Shown here one piece after another: positions 33,901-44,010 of a stretch of DNA of 64,000 nt (its first letter is position 1; each line of letters opens with the position of its first letter). The stretch spans positions 68,913,537-68,977,536 of the forward strand of contig OX578138.1 in NCBI GenBank assembly GCA_951213105.1, written 5' to 3'. The DNA is from Amaurobius ferox. Taxonomy: Eukaryota; Arthropoda; Arachnida; Araneae; Amaurobiidae. The position numbers and the translations under genes are program-made. Under the pieces are notes generated by a model. It saw only the letters and a program-made list of their open reading frames with translations. It was not told the DNA's origin and ran no database searches.

Positions 33901-35724
33901 AGAGCCTACAACTGAGGATTTTAGACCAGAGAAAAATGTTCTTCCAAACTTCCAAGAGTAGAAGCCGGAAATACTGACTAATCAAGACTCTCGAAATAGA
34001 CTGAATTATGGTTAAATGTCTAAAATACGTCTGCGGCAATGGCCTGCCATATCACTGATCATGTTATGTGATCCACGTTAGCGGAAGCACATAGAAAATA
34101 AGCATCCTGTTTTTTCACATATTCCAGAATATGAATGAGACTCGTTAGCAATACACAATGTGTATGGAGAAAACTTGGTAATACTGAACGGTGTTGGAAA
34201 TCCAAAAACAGATCTATCTGCCATATTTATGACAATCATTATTCACATCCGCAAAAGTTGATGTGTTCTATTCTTGGATACGCTATTCTAACCTATCTTT
34301 GAATCCCTGCACCGTCAAATGGTTAAACATATGTTTAAATGAATTCCATCTTCATCCGTCTGTGAATCTGAAAACATACCAGCAGCAAGTCAATATCGTG
34401 AATATTAACAATCCCACAGTATAAACCTTACAAACCACAACTAAAATGGGCTTAATAAGACTGTAACGTTCAATAGCGTCGCAATAAATAATTCTGAGGG
34501 GGAGACAAAATATTTTGTTTTCCATTTCTCCATATTTAATTTCTTTGAAATTCAATGCGTTCCATTGGGTCTTGAAGAGTGATATGACCCCAAAATTCTC
34601 TCTTGGCAATGCCACTGGTAACGTCGTATGTTGTCCTATGAACTTGGTATGTGTTTTCAAAAACACGCCGAGAAAGAGTGAAAATAACTCACTAGAGCCT
34701 TGAAGCGCAGATCTTGAAAATATTTGTGCATACGAGTATTATGCCAATGAGAATACAAGTTTTCTGCAACAACAGAAGCCAACTGATACACATATTAACA
34801 CCAGCAAGGGATCAATTTGAGAAGCATAAAAGCAGTGTAAATACAGTCTTAGTAATATTATTTATCTTATAAATTTAATTATTTCATTTCTATATTTTGG
34901 CAATAGAATAGGCATCTTGTTTTTAGTCTCATATACGTACTTTGGCGACCTTGTTTTAGATTCTCCAAAATTAGTAGATTAAAACACTTTTTTGTATCTG
35001 TGCATTTTGTTAATAAAATATATTTTTAACAACCACCACCCATTAACGACCGTTGGCAAGAAAATGGACCTACGTAAAAATTACTTTTTGTTAACTTACT
35101 TTTAGTAGAAGTATCACAAAAGATATTTAGATTAGAAAAATTGAACTGGGTGTTAATGGGTTAAGTTTGAAAATATATTTTATAAAAGCCTTTAAATATG
35201 ATCATTTATTTTAAATACAAATCCACCGTTAAATTTCAAAGGATTGAAACATATTCGTACTATCAAATTAATGAAAACCAAATATAATTTGTTTTTCTGT
35301 AATTTCCATTGCTAATGGGCTCGTTAAATAAACGGTATTTGCCATGTCTGTTCATGCAGTAAAACTAAACATTCATCGTTATGAAATCACATCCATTAAT
35401 TCTCGGGGCAAAGAATTTCATTTGAGTTTCAAGAAATATGCAAATAACATCTCTTTCAAAATAAGTTATATCGTGCATTTAATTATCAAAATAGTTTTAA
35501 AATTTTACATTGTGGTACTCAGACAAGTGAACAGCGGTGAATGAAAAAATTTGGCATCAGATAAGTAGCGTGCCACTGTGTTGCTGTAAATAAATAAGAT
35601 ATAATAATTACACAGAATATGTGATAAAGGAAAACTGATATCTTAACAATGTGTAAAATTTTATTAAGAACAAGTAATATTGTGACAATTAAGCCGACAA
35701 AATTATGCATGTATTATAAAAAAA
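30986..35724. other. Unassigned, apparently low-repeat stretch
   Basis: This 4.7-kb segment shares no obvious block with the rest of the window, apart from GAGTCGTCTTCATAT at 31947 (L-like). It might be unique intergenic or intronic DNA. The longest frames (minus 34352-34666, 104 codons; plus 32376-32597) have no recognisable domain. A run GGGAGGGGGGAGGGGG lies at ~31679. Confidence 0.4.
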
Positions 35725-35910
35725 TCTGATGGGGACAGCAGATGACTTTCCTTGCAGACTCAAATTCACGTTCTCTTTATTTCTTCAATAATTCATTATA
35801 TTGAGTTTAATTGCACAAAGTAACACCCACAATTATTTAAAACTAGCCGCCTTCGGTGACCAGTCTGTTCGCTACCCTTGAAAATTCTGGCCGTGGCAAA
35901 CTCGCTGTCG

Positions 35911-36177
35911 CGGCCTACCAGAAAGGTATAAGGTAACTATTTGGAAGGCCAGGAAGTGCCACCCAATTTAGACCGGAACTCAGTGGGGGGTGGGCATCTA
36001 CAGGGACCGTACCCTCCTTCCCCTACCACCAACCTCTCGGAAGGACTTACGGATCCAAATGTTTAACGTGATCGTATTCCGCGTAAACACGGCGGCAGTT
36101 TTGGCAGTGGCGGGAATCAAACCCGGGCCTACCGAGTGCAATTCCCGCGCGCTGACCACTGGGCTACAGCGTCCTCC
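35911..36177 (-). mobile_element. tRNA-derived SINE, copy with intact A and B boxes
   Basis: On the minus strand, A box TAGCCCAGTGG (~36168-36158) and B box GGTTTGATTCC (36123-36113) are spaced as in tRNA-derived promoters. The body follows, shared with the SINE at 27541-27860 (AAACATTTGGATCCGTAAGT, CTTCCGAGAGG, CCGGTCTAAATTGGGTGGCA). Its 3' hairpin is cut off after CTTTCTGGTAGGCCG. No 5S-like head is seen upstream, so it is either 5'-truncated or from a subfamily without the head. Confidence 0.8.
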
Positions 36178-36206
36178 GCGACAATATCCATAACTTTATT
36201 TTTATT

Positions 36207-36399
36207 CACCCAATTTAGACCGGAACCCAGTGGGGGAGGTATACACAGGGACCGTACCCTCCTTCCCTTACCACCAACCTCTCGGAAGGACTTACGGATG
36301 TAACCCCATGTTTAACGTGATCGTACTCCGCGTGAACACGGCGGCAGTTTTGGCAGTGGCGGGAATCGAACCCGGGCCTATCGAGTGCAATTTCCGCGT
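36207..36399 (-). mobile_element. tRNA-derived SINE, tandem partial copy
   Basis: It has a perfect B box GGTTCGATTCC (36372-36362) and the same body, but the A box is missing and the 3' end stops at GGTCTAAATTGGGTG. Both this copy and the one at 35911-36177 are followed to the right by similar CCATAACTTTNTTTTTATT sequence, so the pair arose by tandem duplication, not two insertions. Confidence 0.75.
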
Positions 36400-36482
36400 T
36401 TAAAATATAACGTAATATCACTGCGACGATCTCCATAACTTTCTTTTTATTTATTTTTATTCCTTCCGTTCCATGGTTCCAT

Positions 36483-36600
36483 CATTTAAAATATCCATAA
36501 AATTAAAATATTCATTTAAAATATCCATAAATTAAAATATCCGTTTAAAATATCCATAAATTAAAATATCCATTTAAAAATCCATATCGTTCCACCATTT
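36483..36600 (+). repeat. AT-rich minisatellite
   Basis: About four units of ATTTAAAATATCCATAAATT / AAAATATCC with a period of ~32-36 bp. Confidence 0.75.
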
Positions 36601-37341
36601 AAAATATCGCATAAAACATTAAATAATAATAATTTCAGCCTCGCAATATCTCCTTGGAAACAGCGTGATGTCTCCGACTGCGCGCGCATATGGTAGAAAA
36701 ATCGGATCTCCGGCGTGAAGTCGTCGAGAAATTTAAAATCATTACTTCTTTAAAATCAGTATCGGACTGCTATTTATAACTATTTCTTGACCAGATTGGG
36801 CTTGTAAAAAAGCCTGATGTTTGAGCTTTCTAAAAATGTAAATCATTAGTCGAAATTCTCGATACTTTTTCGGATGCAAGGATTTAAAAACGAAAGTTTG
36901 TTTTTTTGAGCCGAAAGTGACTTTTGTTTTAAAATCTTTAAAAAACATTAGAAATTGAAATTGAGATTTGAAATTGATATATGTTTTACTCGCAATTGAC
37001 TGCTCTTTCCGGTCGTGTGATTTGTTTTTTTCTACGACATCTGGATGGTGTAGAAAAAAGGGGGAAAACGGTCGAAATCGCATAAAACATTAAATAACAA
37101 AAACATAATTCAAATTTTAAAAATCGGTTTTTAGGTGTCATCCCCCCCCGGGTCTCCGATTGCCAAATTTTATAGCTCACCGACGCGCGGTGGCTGAACC
37201 TATAGTGTATAAGGCAGACACACAGACAGAGAGACAGACATTTTATTATTAAAGATGATAGTGAATTGACACTTTTAATTCACTTTTCGTTCCCAGTTGG
37301 TAACTGGACTTTTTTTTTCAACGGTGGCGTAGTGAGAATGC

Positions 37342-37403
37342 ATCTAAAGCCCAGGCCGTCCGACTCATCCGAAGACTAAGAGCAGCAGTTTGGGCAGTCG
37401 GCA
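37342..37403 (-). mobile_element. Solo ~60-nt hairpin retroposon in element D, flanked by 12-bp duplication
   Basis: TAGTGAGAATGC is present at 37330-37341 and 37404-37415; uninterrupted D copies have it once (GTAGTGAAAATGC at ~44200). The 62-bp insert reads on the minus strand TGCTGCTCTTAGTC, TTCGGATGAGTC, GGACGGCCTGGGC. Six of eight outer stem pairs remain, and the inner stem is GTC-TTCG-GAT. Empty sites in the same window make this the cleanest case. Confidence 0.9.
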
Positions 37404-37568
37404 TAGTGAGAATGCGAAAAAACTAAAATATCCCCATAACGGTGTAATGGGGTTGATCTTATTTTTTTCATCGCTAAAAATTACGTATAAAACAAGCATT
37501 TAATTGATGTATTTCAGCATACGTAGTTTTTTTTGTTTGTTTGTTTGTTTCAGAGTTTGGCGATTTTT

Positions 37569-38130
37569 ATTTTATTTTATTTTTTTATTTTATTCAATTT
37601 ACGTGGCAACTACAGATGAAATCCACACAAGAAATTAAAAAGTACAGAACATAGGATACAAGAATACTAAGTAGTAAACATGTCAAGCGCATTGAAACAG
37701 GCTTTTTTAAAACAGGCAGGAGTCAAGTTAAATATATCAATATCAGCACAATAGGTATTATATAGATCAACAAATTTATAGATAGAATAGCATTTAATGT
37801 AGTTGTGTTTAACAGTCGTATTGTGAAAAAGAGTTTTTTTCCTGGTATTATTGACAGGTATGTGAAATTCCAGGCAAGAAAGTACAATAGGGCAATCAAT
37901 AGTATTATTTAAAACCTTATAATAAAACAAGAGGCAGTACCAGCTTCTTCTTTTTTTAAGAGACATTAAATTATATTTCTGTCTGAGTTCCCTTGTATGC
38001 ATATCATAAGGATAATAGCCAGTCACTCTGTAATCAATAGTACTTAATAGTTTATTTTGCACGATTTCTATCCATTGAGAATGCAGATTGTAAACAGGGT
38101 CCGAAATCATTGCACAATATTCCAAAACAA
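37569..38130 (-). pseudogene. Jockey-like LINE, 3' fragment (C-terminus of reverse transcriptase protein)
   Basis: The minus strand is open from 38130 to the stop at 37669-37667 (154 codons): FVLEYCAMISDPVYNLHSQW, then IEIVQNKLL, LKKRRSWYCLLFYYKVLNNT, and CFNALDMFTT. This matches the C-terminal region that follows the polymerase domain in jockey-clade LINE ORF2 proteins. A ~100-nt 3'UTR and an A-rich AATAAAATAAAATAA-type tail end at 37569. ATTTTT lies on both sides (37563-37568 and 38131-38136), and the empty site is visible in other D copies. 5' truncation is normal for target-primed reverse transcription. Within its short length the frame is unbroken, suggesting a fairly young insertion. 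Confidence 0.8.
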
Positions 38131-38609
38131 ATTTTTGCAGGCAATTCCATAAAAAAGGCAAGTTATTTTTTTTTTTCGAATCATACCAAAATCTAATCAG
38201 CACCAGAGTGATCCACAAGTGACTCATCTACCAAATTTTGTAAAATTTAATCAATTAGTTTTTCAGCTAGAGTGGATAAAGGCAATTTTTGCGGGCCATT
38301 TCGCAAAAAAGGCAGGTTCTTTTATCCCGAATCGTACGAAAATCTGATCAACACCAGGGTCACACACGAGTGACTTACCTACCAAGTTTTATCACATTCG
38401 GTCCATTATTTTTTGAGCTAGAGTGGATATATACATTGCACAGACAGACACACAGACTCACAGACACACAGACAAACAGACAAACACACACACAGACTGC
38501 ATGCTAAAAATAGTTTTTCCGTATGCTAGAGGTTCCAAAACGTTTAGATAAGTCGAAAATTCGAGTTGCGATTTTCGACATTACCATGTATTGCAGGGAA
38601 AGTCAAAAA

Positions 38610-39430
38610 TTTGATGTGGGCAGCACATGACTTTCCTTACAGATTCAAATTCATTTTTTCTTTATTGCTTTAATAATTTATTAGATTGCGTTTAATTGCA
38701 CTAAATAACACTAAATTTGCATTTTTAATTCAATTTTTGTTTTTATTTGGAAATTGGACATTTTTCCTAAAGCGGCGAAACAGAAACGCAAGAAATCTCA
38801 AATATCTTGAGAATGGTTAGTTCTGAAGTAATTAAGTTGGTTATAATCTTTTCCTCTTCAAAAATTGGTATACAACAAGAATTTAATTGTAACATTTGAG
38901 CATATGTAATCTTTATTTATTTTTTTTTACGATTTTTGCGGGCCATTTCGTGAAAAAAGGCAGGTTATTCTTTTCCGAATCGTACCAAAATCCACTCAGC
39001 ACCAGAATATCCCACAAGTAACTTATCTACCAAATTTTTGTGAAATTTGGTCAATTAGTATTTTAGCTAGAGTGGATACATGAAATTTTTACGGACCATT
39101 TCGCAAAAAAAGGCGAGTTCTGTTTTTCCGAATCATACCAAAAACTAATCAGCACCAGAGTCGCACCCAAGTGATTTACCTACCAAATTTTATGAAATTT
39201 GGTCCATTAGTTTTTGAGTTAGAGTGGATACATACATTGCACAGACAGACACACAGACACACACACACAGATGGGCAGACAGACACACAAACAGACGTAC
39301 TCTAAAAATAGTTTTTTCTTATTCTAGAGGTTTCAAAACATGTAGATCCGTCGAAAACTCGAGTTGTGATTTTCGGCATGATTCCAATACTTTCCCTATA
39401 CATTACCATGTATTATTGCAGGGAAAGTAA
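38610..39430 (+). mobile_element. Element D, copy 2 (head-to-tail with copies 1 and 3)
   Basis: It starts TTTGATGTGGGCAGCACATG five bases after copy 1 ends, and finishes with ACTTTCCCTATACATTACC ... GCAGGGAAAGTAA. Two internal subrepeats (38933-39070 and 39085-39235) each contain a FCAAAAAAGGC-type block: ATTTCG(T/C)(G/A)AAAAAAGGC, then CCGAATCRTACCAAAA. It is uninterrupted and serves as a reference. Confidence 0.8.
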
Positions 39431-39433
39431 AAA

Positions 39434-40090
39434 TCTGATGTGGGCAGCACATGACTTTCGCTGTAAACTCATATTTACGTTCTCTTTATTTCTTCAATAA
39501 TTCATTATATTGAGTTTAATAGCATAAAATAACATCCATAATTATATACAATGACACTGAATTTGTACTTTTGATTCAATTTCGTTCTCATTTGGTAACT
39601 TGACTTATTTTCCAAGGTGGCGTAGCGAAAATGCGAAACATCTAAAATATATCGAGTACGGCTAGACCTCGTGCAATAGAGTTGGTCTTATTCTTTTCGT
39701 CGTTAAACATTACGTATAAAATTAGCATTTAATTGATATATTTGAGCATACGTAGTTTTTTATTTTAAATTTTGACGATTTTTTCGGGCGATTTCGCAAA
39801 AAAAGGCAGGTTATTTTTTATTCCGCGTCTTACCAAAATCTAATCAACACCAGGGTCACACACGAGTGACTTACCAAATTTTATGGAATTTGATCCGTTA
39901 GTTTTTTGAGTTAGAGTGGATACACACATTGCACAGACACACAGACAGATACACACATACACAGACGTCACGCTAAAAATAGTTTTTTCATAGTCTAGAG
40001 GTCCCAAAATGTGTAGATCCGTCGAAAACTCGAATTGCGATTTTCGGCATAACTTTCCCTATACATTACCATGTATTGCAGGGAAAGTAA
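39434..40090 (+). mobile_element. Element D, copy 3 (head-to-tail)
   Basis: It starts TCTGATGTGGGCAGCACATG three bases after copy 2 and ends AACTTTCCCTATACATTACC ... GCAGGGAAAGTAA. It has only one internal subrepeat, where copy 2 has two, which explains its shorter length. Confidence 0.8.
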
Positions 40091-40368
40091 AAATGGAACT
40101 GACAAATTCAGGTAACTAGAGGACTCTCAAGTAATAAAAACCCAAATTGCTGAAATAAAGAATCAGAAGTTTGGAAGATTGGATACACATTATATAGTAC
40201 ACTAATTGAAGATACCAGCTGTAAACTAAGCACCTCCAGATACCGTAAAAATGATGCAACTTAAATGTCACGTGACTTCACGTGACATTTAAGTTGTGTC
40301 ACGTGGCGTATTAGTGACGAGTTTATGGCACGTGACATACCCTGAGTGAAGTTAATGTTTGGGAGTGT

Positions 40369-40499
40369 TGTTGTTGAGACCCAGACCGTCCGACCTACCC
40401 GAAAGGTGTAAGGTAACCGTTTGGACGGCCGGGAAGTGCCATCCAATTTTGACCGAAACCCAGTGAGGAAGGCATCCACAGGGACCGTACCCTCCTTGA
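40369..40499 (-). mobile_element. SINE, 5'-truncated, flanked by 10-bp duplication
   Basis: TTGGGAGTGT occurs at 40359-40368 and 40500-40509. Between them, on the minus strand, is only the last ~130 bp of the SINE: AGGGTACGGTCCCTGTGGAT, the body, CCGGCCGTCC ... GGACGGTCTGGGTCTC and an (AAC)n tail. tRNA and 5S parts are missing. Truncation from the 5' end together with a target duplication shows LINE-type mobilisation. Confidence 0.9.
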
Positions 40500-40509
40500 T
40501 TGGGAGTGT

Positions 40510-40906
40510 GTCCGATACAAAAAAAGCCATGCCAATATGGTACTAATAAGCGCCCTGTCCGACACAAAACAACTGTCAAACGTCTCAAATCTACACCAAT
40601 AAAATGTACTGTGGTTTATGATATATATTGCATTGATTACAATGAAAAAAGAATTAAGATCTACAGTAATAACATAGTAATGAATTTCATATCAGCATCA
40701 TCACATCGTCAGCTCCCGAATCTTAAAGGTGATAAATGCTGCAAATTAGTATTTTATTTTTTAATTTTTTTATTTTAGTAATGAATAAGAAATCTTCATT
40801 GATTATGTAAATCATTAAATACTTATTAACATCAGTTAAATGAGCAGTCCAGAGATTAGTCTATTCATAATATTTAAAATGTTTTCCTAATCCAAAAAAA
40901 GAAAAA
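40510..40906. other. Unassigned stretch
   Basis: No supported feature. A plus-strand frame at 40500-40778 is open but has no recognisable domain. Confidence 0.4.
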
Positions 40907-41657
40907 TATGATGTGGACAGCACATGACTTTCCTTGTATAATGCCATGAATTTACTACTTTTACAGTTAAAAAATAACGTTCTTATAGTTGATACTTATT
41001 TTCTTTCCAAGATATTGAATTTTCTTCAATTAGTCGTTTTATTAGTCATTTTTATCCATTTGGCGATATTTTCTTTGATTTGCAACGTTTAAAAGAATCG
41101 CCAAGTTGGCGATATTCCGCCAAATTTGTCGCCAAAATCTCACCAAGCGTTATGGATGGAGAAATAAGTTATTCTTGCAGCAGATAAATGATTATTGGCG
41201 TTCAAATAAAAAAATATTACTCAAAGTATCTTTTCTCGTGAATGGAACGCGTTAGATCCACGAGAATGAAGTCACTAAATTTATCGCATGCTATTACATA
41301 TGAAAAGTGAACATGTTTCTTAACTGTTAATTTTTTTTTTATTTTACTTGATCTTTTGATAAATTTGTTTGAAAAATGTGCAATATCTCGAGAACGGTTA
41401 ATGCTAGCGTTCTACAGTTTATGTCAATCGTTTTCTAAGGAAAAATTACATATGAAATGTCTATTTGCTTAACTTTATTAAAAGTTTTGATTTTTTGATG
41501 ATTTTTTCAAAATTTCACCCAAAAAATTAGGGGTGTTCTGAACATTCGATTGTTTTTAAAAACAATAGGCTTCCAGTATTCACGGATTGTGATTTTTGTA
41601 CTAAATTTCATTTGAATCGCTTTTCCCTTCGTGAGATATCGTCTCCACAGACTCACT

Positions 41658-41706
<49 letters not shown>

Positions 41707-41870
41707 GTATATATATATATATATACATACAAAACCATCACCTCAAAAATGTTCGATTCGTGATCAGGGATGCTTGAAACGTGTTCTCCCGTCGAAAACT
41801 CGAATTCGAATTTTCGACCCCGTCACAATACTTTCCTTATACATTATGTACGAGTATATAAGTAAAGTAA
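40907..41870 (+). mobile_element. Element C, copy 2
   Basis: It starts TATGATGTGGACAGCACATG and ends ACTTTCCTTATACATTATG ... AGTAAAGTAA. The internal nested GGCGA/TCGCC inverted repeat (41058-41150), ATATCTCGAGAACGG (41384) and a long CA/TA microsatellite are all in the family order. Confidence 0.8.
41660..41725 (+). repeat. CA microsatellite passing into a TA tract
   Basis: About 20 CA repeats followed by imperfect TATATATG/TA repeats. The same position in every C copy carries a CA tract of different length, so the element brings its own microsatellite. Confidence 0.95.
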
Positions 41871-42879
41871 TAATAGAAAGAGACATTTTTCACAATAGCT
41901 CTTAAAAGATGCGTTCACAATGACTTGAAACTCTATCTGCAACAATCATTGCTAGTTAAACAATTTCTCTCTCGTTAGATCTTAAAAGAAAATCATAGAA
42001 AATTGCACTAAATAGCACTTAACTGCACCAGTTAACTACAGTTCACAAACTTTAAGAGCACTTACTGGTGACAAGAAAGTTTGCCATGCGACGTAACTTT
42101 TATAAACATCTATGTTGCTCACTAGAACAAACAGTTCATCATGAGGACGGCAAATAATTTATAAAAACCCGATCTCTAACTGCACTAGGCTGAAAGGTCA
42201 TAGTTAAAGTAGGATTTAAGATTTGTGGTCTTGGTTGGGTTTTCCGAACTCATTTAAAACCTGCAATCTGCTTTTGTTTACTCAATCGCAATACGTTCTA
42301 TATCATATACTATATTGAGGGGAAATTAAAATATAGTTTCAGGGTATTATCAACAATCAGTTTTCATATCTAATAAGCTTGCTTTAAAAGATTGAAACAG
42401 ATGAAGAACTTATAAATTAATACTAACAAAAACTGCATTTAACAAGTTTTCAGTTGTTTCTTGATCGTAGAATACAATCCCAAATTAAAAGAAGCTTACC
42501 ACGAATTGCATTAACAGCGAAATAAAAGATTCTTATTTGGTAAAGTTGCTCCAGGAAATAATGATAATGACTTTTGCATTACTCAACCCATTATTACCAG
42601 AAGTGCATTTTAAAGACGCTTCACGCATTGTTAGGAAAATGTCTTTTAAAAATCCCTTTATTTAACACTTAATTAGCTTCTCTGTATTCTGGTGATGTAT
42701 GCCACTGAAACAAATTTATTTTTAAAAATACCTATTATGCAAAAAATAATTTTAAATTTACATTCCACGATATACTAAATACGGTAGACACGGTAGTCAA
42801 TATAAATATACTAGGGGGTTATAACCCTCTTCTTGCTGTCGCTTGCCAGCCCCTGCCGAACATAGACAACATAAACAAT
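41871..42879. other. Unassigned AT-rich stretch
   Basis: No gene, repeat terminus or tRNA-like box was found. Confidence 0.4.
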
Positions 42880-42932
42880 CCATAGACATAGAGTCTATGT
42901 CTATGGATAGAATGGTCTATGGCATAGACCAT
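42880..42932. repeat. Two adjacent near-perfect palindromes
   Basis: 42880-42906 is CCATAGACATAGA, one base, then its exact reverse complement. 42912-42932 is ATGGTCTATG, one base, CATAGACCAT. Both share the CTATG core. The direct repeat TGCCGAACATAG lies at 42854-42865 and 42936-42947 on either side. Confidence 0.9.
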
Positions 42933-43087
42933 ATATGCCGAACATAGCCAATAACAGACAACATAGGCCTGGGCCCCATGACCATAGTCGGTGGACACTG
43001 GATATTTGATAGGGAAAAGTATCCTTATACAATGACAGTACATGTTCATCAAAACAGGTTGCTTTATCTGATAACCTACGTAAAAAA

Positions 43088-44007
43088 TCTGATGTGGCAG
43101 CATATGACTTTCTCTACAAACTTAAATTCATATTATCTTTATTTCTTTAATAATTCATTAAGTTGAATTTAATTGAACAAAATAGCACTAGATTTGCACT
43201 TTTGATTCAATTTTCGTTGTTGTTGTTACTGATGACCTCCTGTTTCGACGGAGCCGATTCAGAACAGTGACGCAGGAAGCAGGAAAGAACGAAGAAAAAC
43301 ACAAGACAAGAGAATCAAGTTTATTACGAGAACGCATCACTGACGAAGGTCGGACGGGGTGCAGCTTCACATTTAGACGAGGACCCAGTATGCAGAAGAC
43401 TGACTTTATCCTCGAGAAACATCAATGTCTTATTCGGGATTCGAACCCGAGCCCACAAGACAGCAGCCGAAGACGCTATCCACTTCACCGTATGGGCGGC
43501 TCAATTTTTGTTTGTTACCTGAATATATTTTCATAGGTGGCGTAGGGAAAACGAGAAAAAAATAAAATATCTCGAAAACGATTAGACCCAGAATAATGGG
43601 ATTGGTCTTATTTTTTTATCTTCAAAATTTATGGATAAAACAAGCATTTAATTAATACAGTTGAGCATTCGTAGTCTTTTATTTTAGATATTGACGACTT
43701 TTGTGGGCCATTTTGCAAAAAAATGCAGGTTCTTTTTTCCCATATCATAGCAATATATATTCAGCAACAAGGTAACCCACGTGTGATTTATCTACCGATA
43801 TTTTATGAAATTTGGTCCATTAGTTTTTGAGTTAGAGTGAATACATGCATTGCAGAGACACACACGCACACAGACGTCAAGCTAAAAATAGTTTTTTCGT
43901 GTTCTTTCGGTCTCAAAAAGTGTAGATCCGTCAAAAACTCGAGTTGCGATTTTCGGTATGATTCTAATACTTTCCCTATACATTATCAGATATTACAGGG
44001 AAAGTAA
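43088..44007 (+). mobile_element. Element D, copy 4, with a SINE inside
   Basis: It starts TCTGATGTGGCAGCATATG and ends ACTTTCCCTATACATTATC ... ACAGGGAAAGTAA. A second SINE type is inserted at 43219-43500. Copy 5 follows three bases later. Confidence 0.8.
43219..43500 (-). mobile_element. Second tRNA-derived SINE type, complete, flanked by 12-bp duplication
   Basis: TCAATTTTCGTT (43207-43218) and TCAATTTTTGTT (43501-43512) flank it; other D copies have this site once. On the minus strand it begins GCCGCCCATACGG, with an A-box-like GGTGAAGTGGATAGC, then a perfect B box GGTTCGAATCC (43447-43437). A ~190-bp body (GATAAAGTCAGTCTTCTGCA, TGATGCGTTCTCGTAATAAA) follows, and a (AAC)n tail. The body is unrelated to the first SINE, and the tail lacks the GGTCTGGG hairpin, so it is a separate family. 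Confidence 0.88.
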
Positions 44008-44010
44008 ATA

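Larger units (their letters stand above)
35843..37266. mobile_element. 1.4-kb insert in element D, itself carrying SINEs
   Basis: It begins TAGCCGCCTTCGGTGACCAG and ends ACAGACATTTTATTATTAAAG followed by ATGATAG. Intact D copies pass directly from ATTATTTAAAA to TGACAC across this point. It contains two SINE copies, an AT minisatellite at 36483-36600 and ~600 bp of other sequence (36600-37200). No open reading frame of note. The CAGACAGA...ATTATTAAA end resembles the 3' ends of some retroelements, but I cannot assign a class. Confidence 0.5.
35725..38604 (+). mobile_element. Element D, copy 1, swollen by nested insertions
   Basis: It starts TCTGATGGGGACAGCAG and ends with the terminal hairpin ACTTTCC-type arm ... 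TGCAGGGAAAGT at ~38602. Its own sequence is split by a 1.4-kb insert (35843-37266), a solo hairpin unit (37342-37403) and a LINE fragment (37569-38130), each recognised because copies at 39434-40090 and 44011-44822 read straight through. D encodes nothing. Near its 3' end it carries a ~165-bp internal subrepeat (TGCGGGCCATTTCGCAAAAA ... TAGAGTGGATA) and a CAGACAGACAC-rich tract. Copy 2 follows head-to-tail. Confidence 0.75.

Noticed and set aside
34352..34666. 104-codon open frame on the minus strand with a hydrophobic C-terminal part
   Set aside because: No start context, splice signals, homolog or domain recognisable; AT-rich DNA yields such frames by chance.
41680..41905. Open frames rich in Tyr-Ile or Val-Cys repeats
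   Set aside because: They translate the CA/TA microsatellite of element C.
43267..43536. 89-codon open frame on the plus strand
   Set aside because: It is the antisense of a SINE with target duplication and tRNA-like B box, not a gene.
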